A stretch of DNA of 64,000 nt from the NCBI RefSeq assembly GCF_017873395.1, contig NZ_JAGGKC010000006.1, positions 78,052 to 142,051 of the forward strand. Direction: 5' to 3'. Within the stretch, counting starts at the first letter, position 1, and each line of letters begins with the position of its first letter. The position numbers and the translations under genes were made by a program. Shown piece by piece: positions 1 to 8,690 of the stretch. Origin of the DNA: Youngiibacter multivorans. GTDB lineage: Bacteria > Bacillota > Clostridia > Clostridiales > Clostridiaceae. The notes below the pieces were generated by a model that saw only the letters and a list, made by a program, of their open reading frames with translations, made no database searches and was not told the DNA's origin.

Positions 1-140
1 ACCTTCACCTCTTTGCCGTCAATTAGGACATGTTTCAGCTCCCTGAACCTTTCCAGGTCATCGGTCAGAGGAAACACCTTGATCTCTCCTATGACGCCAT
101 GTGGCTTTGTTATTTCTCCGATAGTTAAATATTCCTTCAT
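1..140 (-). CDS. rimM: Ribosome maturation factor RimM, N-terminal part (cut by window edge)
   Basis: The first 46 or so residues are visible, reading MKEYLTIGEITKPHGVIGEI and onward. This is the typical RimM start, with the conserved KPHGVxGE motif of the N-terminal beta barrel. RimM binds ribosomal protein S19 and assists maturation of the 30S head. ATG at 138-140 is preceded by an AGGTAAGGA ribosome binding site. The gene follows rpsP and khpA, as is usual in Firmicutes, but an intrinsic terminator lies directly before its ribosome binding site. The C-terminus and PRC domain lie outside the window. Confidence 0.93.
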   Translation of the reverse strand, partial: MKEYLTIGEITKPHGVIGEIKVFPLTDDLERFRELKHVLIDGKEVK

Positions 141-151
141 TCCTTACCTCT

Positions 152-182
152 AAAAAAGCCTACTTACAAATGCAAGTAGGCT
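152..182 (-). terminator. Intrinsic terminator or attenuator between khpA and rimM
   Basis: On the minus strand a near-perfect stem AGCCTACTT/AAGTAGGCT with an 8-nt loop is followed by six T residues. It sits 13 nt after the khpA stop and ends just before the rimM ribosome binding site, so rimM must depend on readthrough, attenuation or a separate promoter. Confidence 0.85.
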
Positions 183-194
183 CTAAAGTCAAAA

Positions 195-422
195 CTACAG
201 TATCTCGACCTGTACTTTCTTGTTCTCTTTCATCGAAGCCGCTTTGACAACGGTCCTGATAGCCTTGGCAATCCTGCCCTGCTTTCCAATGACCTTTCCC
301 ATGTCTTCTTCGGCTACCCTCAGTTCTATGACTGTCTGGCCTTCCTTTTCGACTTCGCATACTGAGACCTTTTCAGGGAAGTCGACAAGTTCCTTGGCGA
401 TGAACTCTACCAGTTCCTTCAT
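195..422 (-). CDS. khpA: KH-domain RNA-binding protein KhpA (YlqC family)
   Basis: The 75-residue protein is a single KH domain with the GxxG loop (GKQG) at about residues 46-49 inside GKVIGKQGRIAKAIR. KhpA family proteins bind RNA, often as a complex with KhpB/Jag, and affect cell division and size in streptococci. ATG at 420-422 is preceded by GGAGGAAG. The gene lies between rpsP and rimM, the standard Firmicute arrangement, and is followed by a terminator. Length and motif match the family exactly. Confidence 0.95.
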   Translation of the reverse strand: MKELVEFIAKELVDFPEKVSVCEVEKEGQTVIELRVAEEDMGKVIGKQGRIAKAIRTVVKAASMKENKKVQVEIL

Positions 423-438
423 TGCCCTTCCTCCTCGT

Positions 439-684
439 CTACTTCGTTATTCCAGCCTTGTTGAAAAGTCTTGCAACGACCTCTGTAGGCTGTGCGCCCT
501 TGTTGAGCCAGCCTGAAGCCTTCTCTGCATCGATCTTTACTGTGCTTGGCTCAGTTGTAGGATCATAGTATCCAAGCTCCTCGATGAACTTTCCGTCTCT
601 TGGGCTCTTTGAGTCCGCAACTACCAATCTGTAGAATGGAGCCTTCTTTGATCCCATTCTTCTAAGTCTTATCTTTACTGCCAT
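439..684 (-). CDS. rpsP: 30S ribosomal protein S16
   Basis: The 81-residue protein begins MAVKIRLRRMGSKKAPFYR and contains VVADSKSPRDGKFIEELGYYDP, which is diagnostic of bS16. It is a primary 30S assembly protein. A GGAGGTGA site precedes ATG. It lies 27 bp after ffh and 16 bp before khpA in one minus-strand operon. Confidence 0.98.
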   Translation of the reverse strand: MAVKIRLRRMGSKKAPFYRLVVADSKSPRDGKFIEELGYYDPTTEPSTVKIDAEKASGWLNKGAQPTEVVARLFNKAGITK

Positions 685-711
685 TTGATTTCACCTCCGT
701 ATTTATTAGGG

Positions 712-2055
712 TTAGAACGGCATCTTGCCGAACATTCCCTTTTTTGGATTCTTCTGCATCGAACCCATCTGCTTCATCATCTTCTTCATGTTCTCGAAAC
801 CCTTCAGTAGCTTGTTGACATCCTGCACAGTTGTGCCTGACCCCTTGGCTATCCTTCTCTTTCTGGACGGGTTGTCCAGAAGCTTAGGGTTTCTTCTTTC
901 CTTCTGCGTCATTGACTGGATTATGCATTCAGTCTTCGCCATTTCCTTCTCGCTGTCCGAAAGGTCAAGCCCTTTCATCTCCTGGGAATTCATTCCCGGG
1001 ATCATTTCCAGGAGCTTATTCAGCGGTCCCAGCTTCTTCATCTGAGCCATGGCATTCATGTAGTCCTCGAAATTGAACTCCTTAGTCATCATCCTTGAGC
1101 CAAGTTCCCTCGCCTCTTTCTCATCGATGGCGCTCTGCGCCTTTTCGATAAGCGACATAACATCGCCCATTCCAAGGATCCTTCCTGCCATCCTCTCAGG
1201 ATGGAAGACCTCGATGTCGGACATCTTTTCTCCGGTACCGGAGAATTTTATCGGCTTGCCTGTCACTTCCCTTATGGAAAGTGCCGCACCGCCTCTTGTG
1301 TCTCCATCAAGCTTGGTTACTATGACACCTGATATGTCCAGTATGGTATTGAAGTTTTCCGCGACATTCACTGCATCCTGACCGGTCATGGAGTCAACCA
1401 CAAGGAGTATTTCCTTTGGATTGACTGCTGATTTTATGTTCTTCAGCTCAAGCATGAGTGCCTCGTCGATATGGAGTCTGCCCGCAGTATCCAGAATGAC
1501 CACATCGCGGCCTTCCTTCCTTGCGTATTCCATGGCTGCCTTCGCGATATCCACCGGATTCGTCTTGTCTCCAAGTGTGAACACCGGAATGTCTATCTGC
1601 TTTCCAACTACCTGCAGCTGCTTTATGGCAGCAGGCCTGTAGATGTCGCAGGCCGCAAGCAGCGGTTTTCTGTTGCGCTTTCTTAAATAAAGCGCAAGCT
1701 TGCCTGCCATGGTTGTCTTACCCGCTCCCTGAAGGCCTACAAGCATGAATACGGTTATGGACGGGTCGAAGTTAAGCTTCGCTTCCGCTCCACCCATGAG
1801 AGCAGTGAGCTCATCATGGACAATCTTCACGACCTGCTGTCCGGGCGTGAGGCTTTCCAGGACCTCAGAACCCATCGCCTTCTCGCTGACCTTGGCTACA
1901 AAGCTTTTAACGACCTTGAAGTTAACGTCTGCTTCAAGAAGGGCAAGGCGGACCTCCCTCATGGCGTCCTTGATGTCCTTTTCCGTAAGCTTCCCTTTTC
2001 CCCTCAGCTTTTTGAAGGTTTCCTGGAGCCTTTCGGCTAATCCGTCAAATGCCAT
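712..2055 (-). CDS. ffh: Signal recognition particle GTPase Ffh (SRP54)
   Basis: The 447-residue protein has the N domain at about 1-90, then the G domain with GLQGAGKTT at about 107-115, DTAGR near 190 and TKLDGDTRGG near 250. A methionine-rich M domain occupies the last 130 residues or so, ending in a basic GMFGKMPF tail. It binds 4.5S RNA and signal peptides and delivers nascent chains to FtsY. It follows ylxM by 11 bp, and its ATG has GGAGGGATCGC upstream. Length is normal for the family. Confidence 0.98.
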   Translation of the reverse strand: MAFDGLAERLQETFKKLRGKGKLTEKDIKDAMREVRLALLEADVNFKVVKSFVAKVSEKAMGSEVLESLTPGQQVVKIVHDELTALMGGAEAKLNFDPSITVFMLVGLQGAGKTTMAGKLALYLRKRNRKPLLAACDIYRPAAIKQLQVVGKQIDIPVFTLGDKTNPVDIAKAAMEYARKEGRDVVILDTAGRLHIDEALMLELKNIKSAVNPKEILLVVDSMTGQDAVNVAENFNTILDISGVIVTKLDGDTRGGAALSIREVTGKPIKFSGTGEKMSDIEVFHPERMAGRILGMGDVMSLIEKAQSAIDEKEARELGSRMMTKEFNFEDYMNAMAQMKKLGPLNKLLEMIPGMNSQEMKGLDLSDSEKEMAKTECIIQSMTQKERRNPKLLDNPSRKRRIAKGSGTTVQDVNKLLKGFENMKKMMKQMGSMQKNPKKGMFGKMPF

Positions 2056-2066
2056 GCGATCCCTCC

Positions 2067-2399
2067 TTAAAATTCTCCCAGTAGACCACTTATCTCCTGG
2101 AGAAGCGTATTGTCATTTTTCAGGCAGCTTTCCCTGAGAACCATCAAGATCTTTTCCTTGGTCCTTTCGGACTCCTGCGAGGACCTCATAAGGCTAAGCT
2201 TGCCTTCGTAATCCTCAAGTATCCTGATGCATCTCTTTATAAGGTCATGGATGGCCTGCCTGCTTGTTTCCTGGTTTTCCGCGATCTCTGACAGCGACAG
2301 GTCCATATCATAGTACATTGACATGATGCTTCTCTGCTTTTCCGTCAGGAGAACCCCGTAATGATCCATCAACAAGGATATTTCCATTCTGTTTTCCAT
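2067..2399 (-). CDS. ylxM: YlxM family helix-turn-helix protein, SRP accessory
   Basis: The 110-residue acidic helical protein begins with MDHYGVLLTEKQRSIMSMYYD after a few residues. It contains a sigma-4-like helix-turn-helix (LSLSEIAENQETSRQAIHDLIKR) at about residues 35-55. YlxM is almost always encoded just before ffh and stimulates SRP function in streptococci. It is the first gene of the ylxM-ffh-rpsP-khpA unit and has a consensus promoter upstream. Confidence 0.92.
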   Translation of the reverse strand: MENRMEISLLMDHYGVLLTEKQRSIMSMYYDMDLSLSEIAENQETSRQAIHDLIKRCIRILEDYEGKLSLMRSSQESERTKEKILMVLRESCLKNDNTLLQEISGLLGEF

Positions 2400-2422
2400 A
2401 ACCTCACCTACTCACAGAAATA

Positions 2423-2451
2423 ATATTAGCAAAGGGCATGCACCCTGTCAA
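2423..2451 (-). promoter_or_regulatory. Sigma-A promoter of ylxM-ffh operon
   Basis: On the minus strand TTGACA (2446-2451) and TAATAT (2423-2428) are separated by 17 bp. The -10 box lies about 24 bp before the ylxM ATG. The -35 box lies inside a long inverted repeat (2440-2473). Confidence 0.8.
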
Positions 2452-2473
2452 GTATTTTTACTTAACAGGGTGC
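2440..2473 (-). terminator. Long inverted repeat between ftsY and ylxM
   Basis: The arms are 15 nt (GCACCCTGTTAAGTA on the minus strand and its complement, one G-T pair) around an AAAA loop. It lies 32 bp after the ftsY stop. No T-run follows, so it is not a canonical terminator. It could stabilise the ftsY mRNA end or act on the overlapping -35 box of the ylxM promoter. Confidence 0.55.
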
Positions 2474-2505
2474 AAACAATTAAAAACAATTCTTCTGTAT
2501 CAACG

Positions 2506-3408
2506 CTATATCACGACCTGAGCAAAGGCCTTGGGGTCGAATTCCTGCAGGTCGTCTATTCCCTCTCCGACTCCGATATACAGAACCGGAAGGTCCAGAG
2601 TCTGCTTTATGGAAAATACCACACCGCCTTTTGCAGTGCCGTCGAGCTTTGTGAGGATTATTCCGTCCAGGTTTGTGACAGACTTGAATTCCCTGGCCTG
2701 CACTATAGCATTCTGGCCTGTGGTTCCGTCAAGGACGATCATGGAGTATTTCCTTGCATCCCCTATCTCTTTGTCAATCACCCTGTTGATCTTCTCAAGC
2801 TCATTCATCAGGTTCTTCTTGTTATGAAGCCTTCCAGCTGTATCGCAGATAAGCACATCAGCCTTTCGGGCCTTGAATGCCTGTACTGCGTCAAAAACTA
2901 CAGCAGCCGGATCTGAGCCCTCCTGGTGCTTGATTATCTCAACACCTGCCCTCTTTGCCCATATTTCAAGCTGATCTATTGCTGCAGCCCTGAAGGTGTC
3001 AGCAGCTGCAAGGATGACCTTCTTGCCATCGGCTCTGTACTTGTGGGCAAGCTTTCCGATCGAAGTTGTCTTGCCAACCCCATTGACACCTATGACAAGA
3101 ATCACCATGGGACCTGTCGTATCGAAGGGCTCGTCCGCAGTCATGTATTCAGCCAGAACATCCCTCATGGCATCTTTAAGCAGCGCAACATCATTGATAT
3201 GCTCCGTCCTTACCTTCTTCTTAAGCTTTTCGATGATATCCACCGAAGTATCATATCCTACATCTGAGGTTATAAGCACCTCTTCAAGCTCATCATAAAG
3301 GTCATCGTCTATGGTAACAGCGAGGCCGAAGACCTCGTTGAATTTGTCTGTAAGGCTGTCCCTTGTCTTTGCAAGGCCTTCCCTGAGTTTATCGAATAAA
3401 CTAGCCAA
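2506..3408 (-). CDS. ftsY: Signal recognition particle receptor FtsY
   Basis: The 300-residue protein has an NG domain with GVNGVGKTT at about 107-115, the later DTAGRLH, and TKLDGTAKGG near the C-terminus. It lacks the long acidic A domain of E. coli, as usual in Firmicutes. It is the membrane-associated GTPase receptor for Ffh. The start is TTG (3406-3408) overlapping the smc stop codon, with AAAGGAG upstream inside smc. The overlap implies translational coupling to smc. Confidence 0.96.
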   Translation of the reverse strand: MASLFDKLREGLAKTRDSLTDKFNEVFGLAVTIDDDLYDELEEVLITSDVGYDTSVDIIEKLKKKVRTEHINDVALLKDAMRDVLAEYMTADEPFDTTGPMVILVIGVNGVGKTTSIGKLAHKYRADGKKVILAAADTFRAAAIDQLEIWAKRAGVEIIKHQEGSDPAAVVFDAVQAFKARKADVLICDTAGRLHNKKNLMNELEKINRVIDKEIGDARKYSMIVLDGTTGQNAIVQAREFKSVTNLDGIILTKLDGTAKGGVVFSIKQTLDLPVLYIGVGEGIDDLQEFDPKAFAQVVI

Positions 3409-6400
3409 TTTCCCGTTTTCTCCTTTCTGCAGAGAGGTCCAATGATACTATCTTTGAAACTCCCTTTTCTTCCATGGTAACCCCGTAAAGCACGTCTGAT
3501 GCCTCCATGGTTCCCTTCCTGTGGGTTATGAGTATGAACTGAGTCTCCTGTGCGAATTCCCTGAGGAAAGCAGAGAACCTTGCCACGTTGGCTTCATCCA
3601 GCGCAGCCTCGATTTCATCAAGTATGCAGAACGGAGTAGGTTTCATCCTGAGAATAGCAAATGTCAGCGCGATGGCTGAAAGAACCTTTTCTCCACCGGA
3701 CATCAGAGTGATGTTCTGGAGCTTCTTACCCGGAGGCTGAACGCTGATCTCTATCGGAGCCTCGAGTACATCTCCCTCGCCAAGGATAAGCCTTGCATGA
3801 CCTCCCGAAAACAGCCTTCTGAAGGTATCCTCGAAGTTCTCGCTCATTACCTTGAAGTTTTCCTGGAACATTATCCTCATCCTTAGCGTCATGTCAGTGA
3901 TGAGCTCCTTGAGCTCAGACTTTGCATCCTCAAGATCCTTCCTCTGTGCAGTCAGGAAATCCCTGTGGATGCTGACTTCACGGAATTCCTCAATTGCTGC
4001 CGTATTCACCGAACCAAGGCCCGAAATTTCCTTTCTGAGCTGGTTCAGCCTTTTTCTTGCGGCATCCTTGTCAGGCAGCTCTATCATCTCATCCCTTGCC
4101 TGTGCAAGGGTCATGTCCAGCTCGTCGTTGATCCTGTTGACGAGTGAGATCCGCTCGCCCTTCAGCTTTTCAAGTGCATCCTTCTTCCTCATCAGGTCCT
4201 TGTCAAGCACATGATACTCTTCCTCGATTGTCGCGAGAGCACCGCTTATTTCCCTTAAGGAAGCCTTGTCCCTGACCTCTTCCATGGATATCCTGTCAAG
4301 CTCTGATTCGCGTCCTGCTAGGAACGAGTCAAGGCCGTGCTTTTCCTCTTTCAGCCTCAGAAGCTTCTCTTCAAGCTCCGCAATCGCCCTCTCAGCCTCT
4401 TCCGCCTCACTGCCGTGCATCTTTTCCTCGTCAAGAAGGGACCTTATCAGCTCCTCCCTTCTGCGGAGGTCTTCCTCTTTTGCATTCCAGACCTCGAGAA
4501 GTCTGCCTTCAGTTACCATTATGCCTGTTATCTCTTCCTTCATCGCATCATATGCCCTGAAGGCTTCTGTCCTGATCTCCTTGAGTTCCCTCTGCTGCTG
4601 CCTGTTCCTTCCCCTTTCCTCCTGGAAAGAGGATATCCTCACGTCGATCTCTCCTAAAAGCTCATTCAGCGAATCAAGTTCATCCTGCCGCGACCTGATT
4701 GACATCTCTGTCTCTGCTATTACGGAGTGGAGCCTTCTGACGTCAGCACCAAACACCTCGGACCTTTCCCTTTTCTTCGCAATCTCTATATCCAGAAGAG
4801 AAACTGCGTAGGAGAGCTCCCTTTCAGCTTTTCCCCTTTCTTCAAGGGCTCTTGCCTTTTCCTGCCTCGCTGCATTTGCTTCTTCACGATTATTCCTCAG
4901 GTCTGTCAGGCCTTCAGTAAGATCAGCAAGCTGAGTCTTCCTCGAGAATAGGCCTGAATTCTTGCCTGCTGTGCTTCCACCGGTCATAGAACCGCCGGCA
5001 TTGACCACATCTCCGGTAAGAGTTACTATCCTGTACTGGTATCCCATTTCTTTAGCCGCAGCAGTTGCATGGTCAATGTTCTCTGAAACGAAGACCCTGC
5101 CGAGAAGATTTTCAGCAATATTTGAATAGCCTTCCTCAATCTCCAGAAAATCCAGGATATTTCCAAGTATGCTGCCCTTTTTGAGCTGTGGTGACTTGAT
5201 CCTGGTCCCCTTCATTACATTCCTTGGAAGGAATGTCGCCCTTCCGAAATTCTTCTCTCTCAGGATTCCAATGAGCTCCTTGGCAATATTCTCATCGTCT
5301 GTGATTATGTTCGAGACAGCTGCTCCAAGAGCTGTCTCCAGCGCTGACTCAAATCCCTTCAGGGGTCTGATCGCATCGCCCACAAGCCTTATCCTGCCAA
5401 GCTTTTTGCCAGGGCCTGCCTTCAGGTGCTCCATCAGAAGCTTGACAGATCTTGAATATCCCTCGAAATGTTCTTCAAGGTTTCTGAGCAGCCTTATCTG
5501 GGATTCAGAAGCCCTTATCTCCTCAGACAGGGACCTTACCCTTGAATCCCCCTCCTCAAGTTCCTTCCGGCCTTCTTCAGACTCCTTCCTGAGAACTGAA
5601 AGCTCAGCCTCCCTGCTTATCTTTTCAGACTCAAGAGAAGTTATCTCAGCCTCAACCGCCGCCTTTGCAGAAATGTTCATCTCTGTCGATGCCTTGTAGC
5701 TTGCAAGAGTCGATTTCCCATCCTCTATCCTTCCGGTTATTCCGGCGATTTCCCCATGGAGTCTCATCTCTTCTTTCCTGAGGCTGTTCAGCTTGACATC
5801 GGAATCCTCATCCTCGTCCTTAAGACCCTTCTGCTCTTCCTCGGTTGACTTCAGGTACTCCTCTATCTGTGCAAGTGCGGATCTCTTTTCAGCGAGCATC
5901 CTGCCCACAGACTCCCTCTCGCCACTGCCAGATTCAAGGTCTTCCTTCAGGTCAGCAAGTGCAAGCTTTTCAGTCTCACATCTTTCCCTGGTAGCTTTCT
6001 TCAGGCTCTCGCTCCTGTCCCTTAGCTTTTCCTTGTCAGATTTAGCATCTTCTGACATCTGCCTGTCTTTTTCCACAGATTCAGCCTGACCTCTCTTCAT
6101 GAAGAATTCTTCCTTCAGAGCAGACTGGATTTCCGCCTTCCTCTCCATTTCAGCTTCAAGGGCTGCCTTCCTTCCGGTAGTCTCATCCTTCTCCCTCAAT
6201 GCTTCATTGAATCGTCTCTCTGCTGAATCTGCCTCATTAGCGAGCCTTGCCTCATCTCCCTGCATATCATCAAGGTCGGACATTATGAGCGAGATAAGGA
6301 TCTCCTTATGTTCCGCTGAAAGGACAAGGAACTTTTCAGCCTTCTCCTTTTCACGTCCAAGGGGACCTATCCTCTCCTCGTAGGTTGTAAGTATGTCAGT

Positions 6401-6973
6401 TACCCTCAGGAGATTGAGGTCAGTATTTGTAAGCTTCTTTTCAGCCTCTTCCTTCCTCGACTTGTACTTGACGATTCCGGCAGCCTCCTCAAGAAGCGCT
6501 CTCCTGTCCTCCATCTTGCCTGATAGGATTGCCTCTATCTTTCCCTGGCCTATGAGTGAATATCCTTCCTTGCCTATTCCAGTGTCCATGAACATCTCGT
6601 GTATGTCACGAAGCCTGCATTGGTTGTTGTTGATGAGATATTCGCTGTCACCGGACCTGTAAAGCTTCCTTGTGACGCTTACCTCAGTAAAGGCAACGGG
6701 AAGGCTTTTTGATGAATTGTCGAGGACAAGGGTAACTTCAGCGAAGCCGAGAGGCTTCCTGTACTCAGTACCCGAGAATATGACATCCTCCATCTTTCCG
6801 CCTCTTAGGCTTTTTACGCTCTGTTCACCAAGGACCCACCTGACTGCATCTGATATGTTCGACTTTCCGCTTCCGTTTGGTCCCACAACTGCAGTTATTC
6901 CTTCCCTGAAGTCAAGGTGAGTCCTGTCGGCGAAGGACTTGAAGCCTCTTATCTCTATTGATTTAAGATACAT
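3401..6973 (-). CDS. smc: Chromosome segregation protein SMC
   Basis: The 1190-residue ATPase has an N-terminal Walker A GPNGSGKSN at about 31-39, then a long Glu/Lys/Arg-rich coiled coil. The hinge domain at about 520-670 contains the glycine-rich NAGGSMTGGS. A second coiled coil follows, then the C-terminal signature MSGGEK and Walker B CILDEIEAALD. It condenses and segregates chromosomes with ScpAB. ATG at 6971-6973 follows a GGAGGAGGAA site. The open frame runs further upstream but those residues match only the preceding gene's region. The signature has Met in place of the usual Leu. Confidence 0.97.
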   Translation of the reverse strand: MYLKSIEIRGFKSFADRTHLDFREGITAVVGPNGSGKSNISDAVRWVLGEQSVKSLRGGKMEDVIFSGTEYRKPLGFAEVTLVLDNSSKSLPVAFTEVSVTRKLYRSGDSEYLINNNQCRLRDIHEMFMDTGIGKEGYSLIGQGKIEAILSGKMEDRRALLEEAAGIVKYKSRKEEAEKKLTNTDLNLLRVTDILTTYEERIGPLGREKEKAEKFLVLSAEHKEILISLIMSDLDDMQGDEARLANEADSAERRFNEALREKDETTGRKAALEAEMERKAEIQSALKEEFFMKRGQAESVEKDRQMSEDAKSDKEKLRDRSESLKKATRERCETEKLALADLKEDLESGSGERESVGRMLAEKRSALAQIEEYLKSTEEEQKGLKDEDEDSDVKLNSLRKEEMRLHGEIAGITGRIEDGKSTLASYKASTEMNISAKAAVEAEITSLESEKISREAELSVLRKESEEGRKELEEGDSRVRSLSEEIRASESQIRLLRNLEEHFEGYSRSVKLLMEHLKAGPGKKLGRIRLVGDAIRPLKGFESALETALGAAVSNIITDDENIAKELIGILREKNFGRATFLPRNVMKGTRIKSPQLKKGSILGNILDFLEIEEGYSNIAENLLGRVFVSENIDHATAAAKEMGYQYRIVTLTGDVVNAGGSMTGGSTAGKNSGLFSRKTQLADLTEGLTDLRNNREEANAARQEKARALEERGKAERELSYAVSLLDIEIAKKRERSEVFGADVRRLHSVIAETEMSIRSRQDELDSLNELLGEIDVRISSFQEERGRNRQQQRELKEIRTEAFRAYDAMKEEITGIMVTEGRLLEVWNAKEEDLRRREELIRSLLDEEKMHGSEAEEAERAIAELEEKLLRLKEEKHGLDSFLAGRESELDRISMEEVRDKASLREISGALATIEEEYHVLDKDLMRKKDALEKLKGERISLVNRINDELDMTLAQARDEMIELPDKDAARKRLNQLRKEISGLGSVNTAAIEEFREVSIHRDFLTAQRKDLEDAKSELKELITDMTLRMRIMFQENFKVMSENFEDTFRRLFSGGHARLILGEGDVLEAPIEISVQPPGKKLQNITLMSGGEKVLSAIALTFAILRMKPTPFCILDEIEAALDEANVARFSAFLREFAQETQFILITHRKGTMEASDVLYGVTMEEKGVSKIVSLDLSAERRKREIG

Positions 6974-7991
6974 TTGTTCCTCCTCCGTCAATTGGGATGA
7001 TCTCGAATATCCCCTTTTGGTCGCTGCCTGATACCTCGACTTTAACTTCGATCTTCTCTGAAAGAGCTCTAAAATACCTCTTGCCGCCGGCATAAAGCTT
7101 CGACAGGTCTCGTTTACCAATCCTGACAGTCACTTTATCAAATCCTGCTTCTTCTATCTTCAGGCACATGGTGTAGCTCTCGCAAAGCTCCCTGATTGCA
7201 GGGTGGTATGGTCCTGCCAGTACATCCCTGCCAGGTGCTATTTCATCCGTCGGCTGTAATCCGACCCTTATCACATTCACTCCAGCCTTCTCATATTCAC
7301 TGAGCATTTTTGAAGTTATTGCAACCGCCCTGTCAAGGGAATATGGCTCGTAGCTGCCTGCAAGGTACAGGTCAGCCATTTCCGTGTCCCTTATTACCAG
7401 CGCAGGGTAGATCCTGGCAATGTCAGGCTTCATCCTTATGCTTTCCCTGACAGAGAAAAGATCTTTGTCCTCAGTGTCAAGAGGCAGACCTGTCATTAGC
7501 TGGTGCCCGAGAGTAAAGCCGAATGACCTTATCATATTGCTTGCATCCTCAACTGCCTTCGGACTGTAGCCTCTTTTCGATGCCTCGAGGACATCCTCTG
7601 AAAGAGACTGCACTCCGAGCTCTATGATGTCCACAAGGTATTCCTTAAGGTGTGAAAGTATAAAGAGGTTGATATAGTCAGGCCTTGTCGAAAGCCTTAT
7701 CTTGTCAATGATGCCAGTCTCCTTGAGCTCCTTCGTTACTGACAGAAGCTCCCTCTGCTTCCTTATGTCTATTGCCGTGAAAGTACCTCCGAAAAATGAC
7801 ACCTCCAAAGTAGTATTGTCTCTGTCAATCGTCTCAAGGTAGTCCCTTACGATTCTTCTGACATACTCTGCATCTATGCTGTCGTATTCGTCCCTGAGGA
7901 CACCTGTTATCTTTGCCTGGTTGCAGAATACGCAGTCATGGGGGCAGCCTACATGAGGTATGAATATAGGTATAATGACATGTCTACGCAT
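6963..7991 (-). CDS. Radical SAM protein, Elp3/MiaB-like oxygen-independent family
   Basis: The 342-residue protein has the radical SAM cluster motif CPHDCVFC (Cys16, Cys20, Cys23), the SAM-binding FFGGTFT near residue 70 and ELGVQS near 140. This fits the Elp3-like radical SAM domain, but no acetyltransferase domain is present, so it is not a full Elp3. Homologues with this architecture commonly sit between rnc and smc in Clostridia, and their substrate is not established. The start overlaps the rnc stop by 8 bp and the stop overlaps the smc start by 11 bp, so translation is probably coupled. Confidence 0.85.
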   Translation of the reverse strand: MRRHVIIPIFIPHVGCPHDCVFCNQAKITGVLRDEYDSIDAEYVRRIVRDYLETIDRDNTTLEVSFFGGTFTAIDIRKQRELLSVTKELKETGIIDKIRLSTRPDYINLFILSHLKEYLVDIIELGVQSLSEDVLEASKRGYSPKAVEDASNMIRSFGFTLGHQLMTGLPLDTEDKDLFSVRESIRMKPDIARIYPALVIRDTEMADLYLAGSYEPYSLDRAVAITSKMLSEYEKAGVNVIRVGLQPTDEIAPGRDVLAGPYHPAIRELCESYTMCLKIEEAGFDKVTVRIGKRDLSKLYAGGKRYFRALSEKIEVKVEVSGSDQKGIFEIIPIDGGGTNVS

Positions 7992-8673
7992 CGAAATCCT
8001 CCGGTCTCACAAGCTTTTCGAGGGCATCCTTCGCGGCTGTCTGCTCGGACTCCTTTTTTGAAAAACCCTCTCCACGACCCATGGTAATGTCATCGATGAC
8101 TACCTTGGAATAGAATTTCCTTCTGTGAGGCGGACCCTCGAACTTCACCATATCATACCGGATATCCACATCACCGTTCTCCTGCAGTATTTCCTGAAGT
8201 CTGGTCTTGTAGTCGAATACTATCTCGTTCCTTCCGGCCATCTCGATAAGGCTCCTGAAATTCCTGGCGACAAAGACCCTTGCTTCCTCCATGCCCTTAT
8301 CCAGGTATATGGCAGCGATGACCGCTTCCACCGCATCAGAAAGAAGCGAGGGCCTTGTCCTTCCGCCGGTCTGTTCCTCGCCTTTGCTCATCCTCATGTG
8401 CCTGCCCAGGTCAAGGCTTCTTGCAACCTCATGAAGGGAGCTCTCGCATACTATAAGCGCCCTGAGCTTGGTAAGCTCCCCCTCTGACTTATCTGTGAAT
8501 TCAGCAAAGAGCATTTCGGTTATGCACAGCTGCAGAACTGCATCCCCGAGAAACTCAAGCTTTTCATTGTACTCCATGTTCTTGTGCTGATTGGCGAATG
8601 ATGAGTGCGTCAGCGCAGTCTCAATCAGCTTTTTATCGGAAAATTCGACACCGATGGTCTTTTCAAACTCCAT
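7984..8673 (-). CDS. rnc: Ribonuclease III
   Basis: The 229-residue protein has the catalytic signature NEKLEFLGDAV at about 36-46 and a C-terminal double-stranded RNA-binding domain at about 155-225 (DYKTRLQEILQ to AAKDALEKL). It cleaves double-stranded RNA in rRNA maturation and mRNA turnover. TAAGGAGA precedes the ATG. It heads the rnc-radical SAM-smc-ftsY unit. Its own leader contains a long hairpin that could be an RNase III target. Confidence 0.97.
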   Translation of the reverse strand: MEFEKTIGVEFSDKKLIETALTHSSFANQHKNMEYNEKLEFLGDAVLQLCITEMLFAEFTDKSEGELTKLRALIVCESSLHEVARSLDLGRHMRMSKGEEQTGGRTRPSLLSDAVEAVIAAIYLDKGMEEARVFVARNFRSLIEMAGRNEIVFDYKTRLQEILQENGDVDIRYDMVKFEGPPHRRKFYSKVVIDDITMGRGEGFSKKESEQTAAKDALEKLVRPEDFDA

Positions 8674-8690
8674 AAATTCATCTCCTTATG

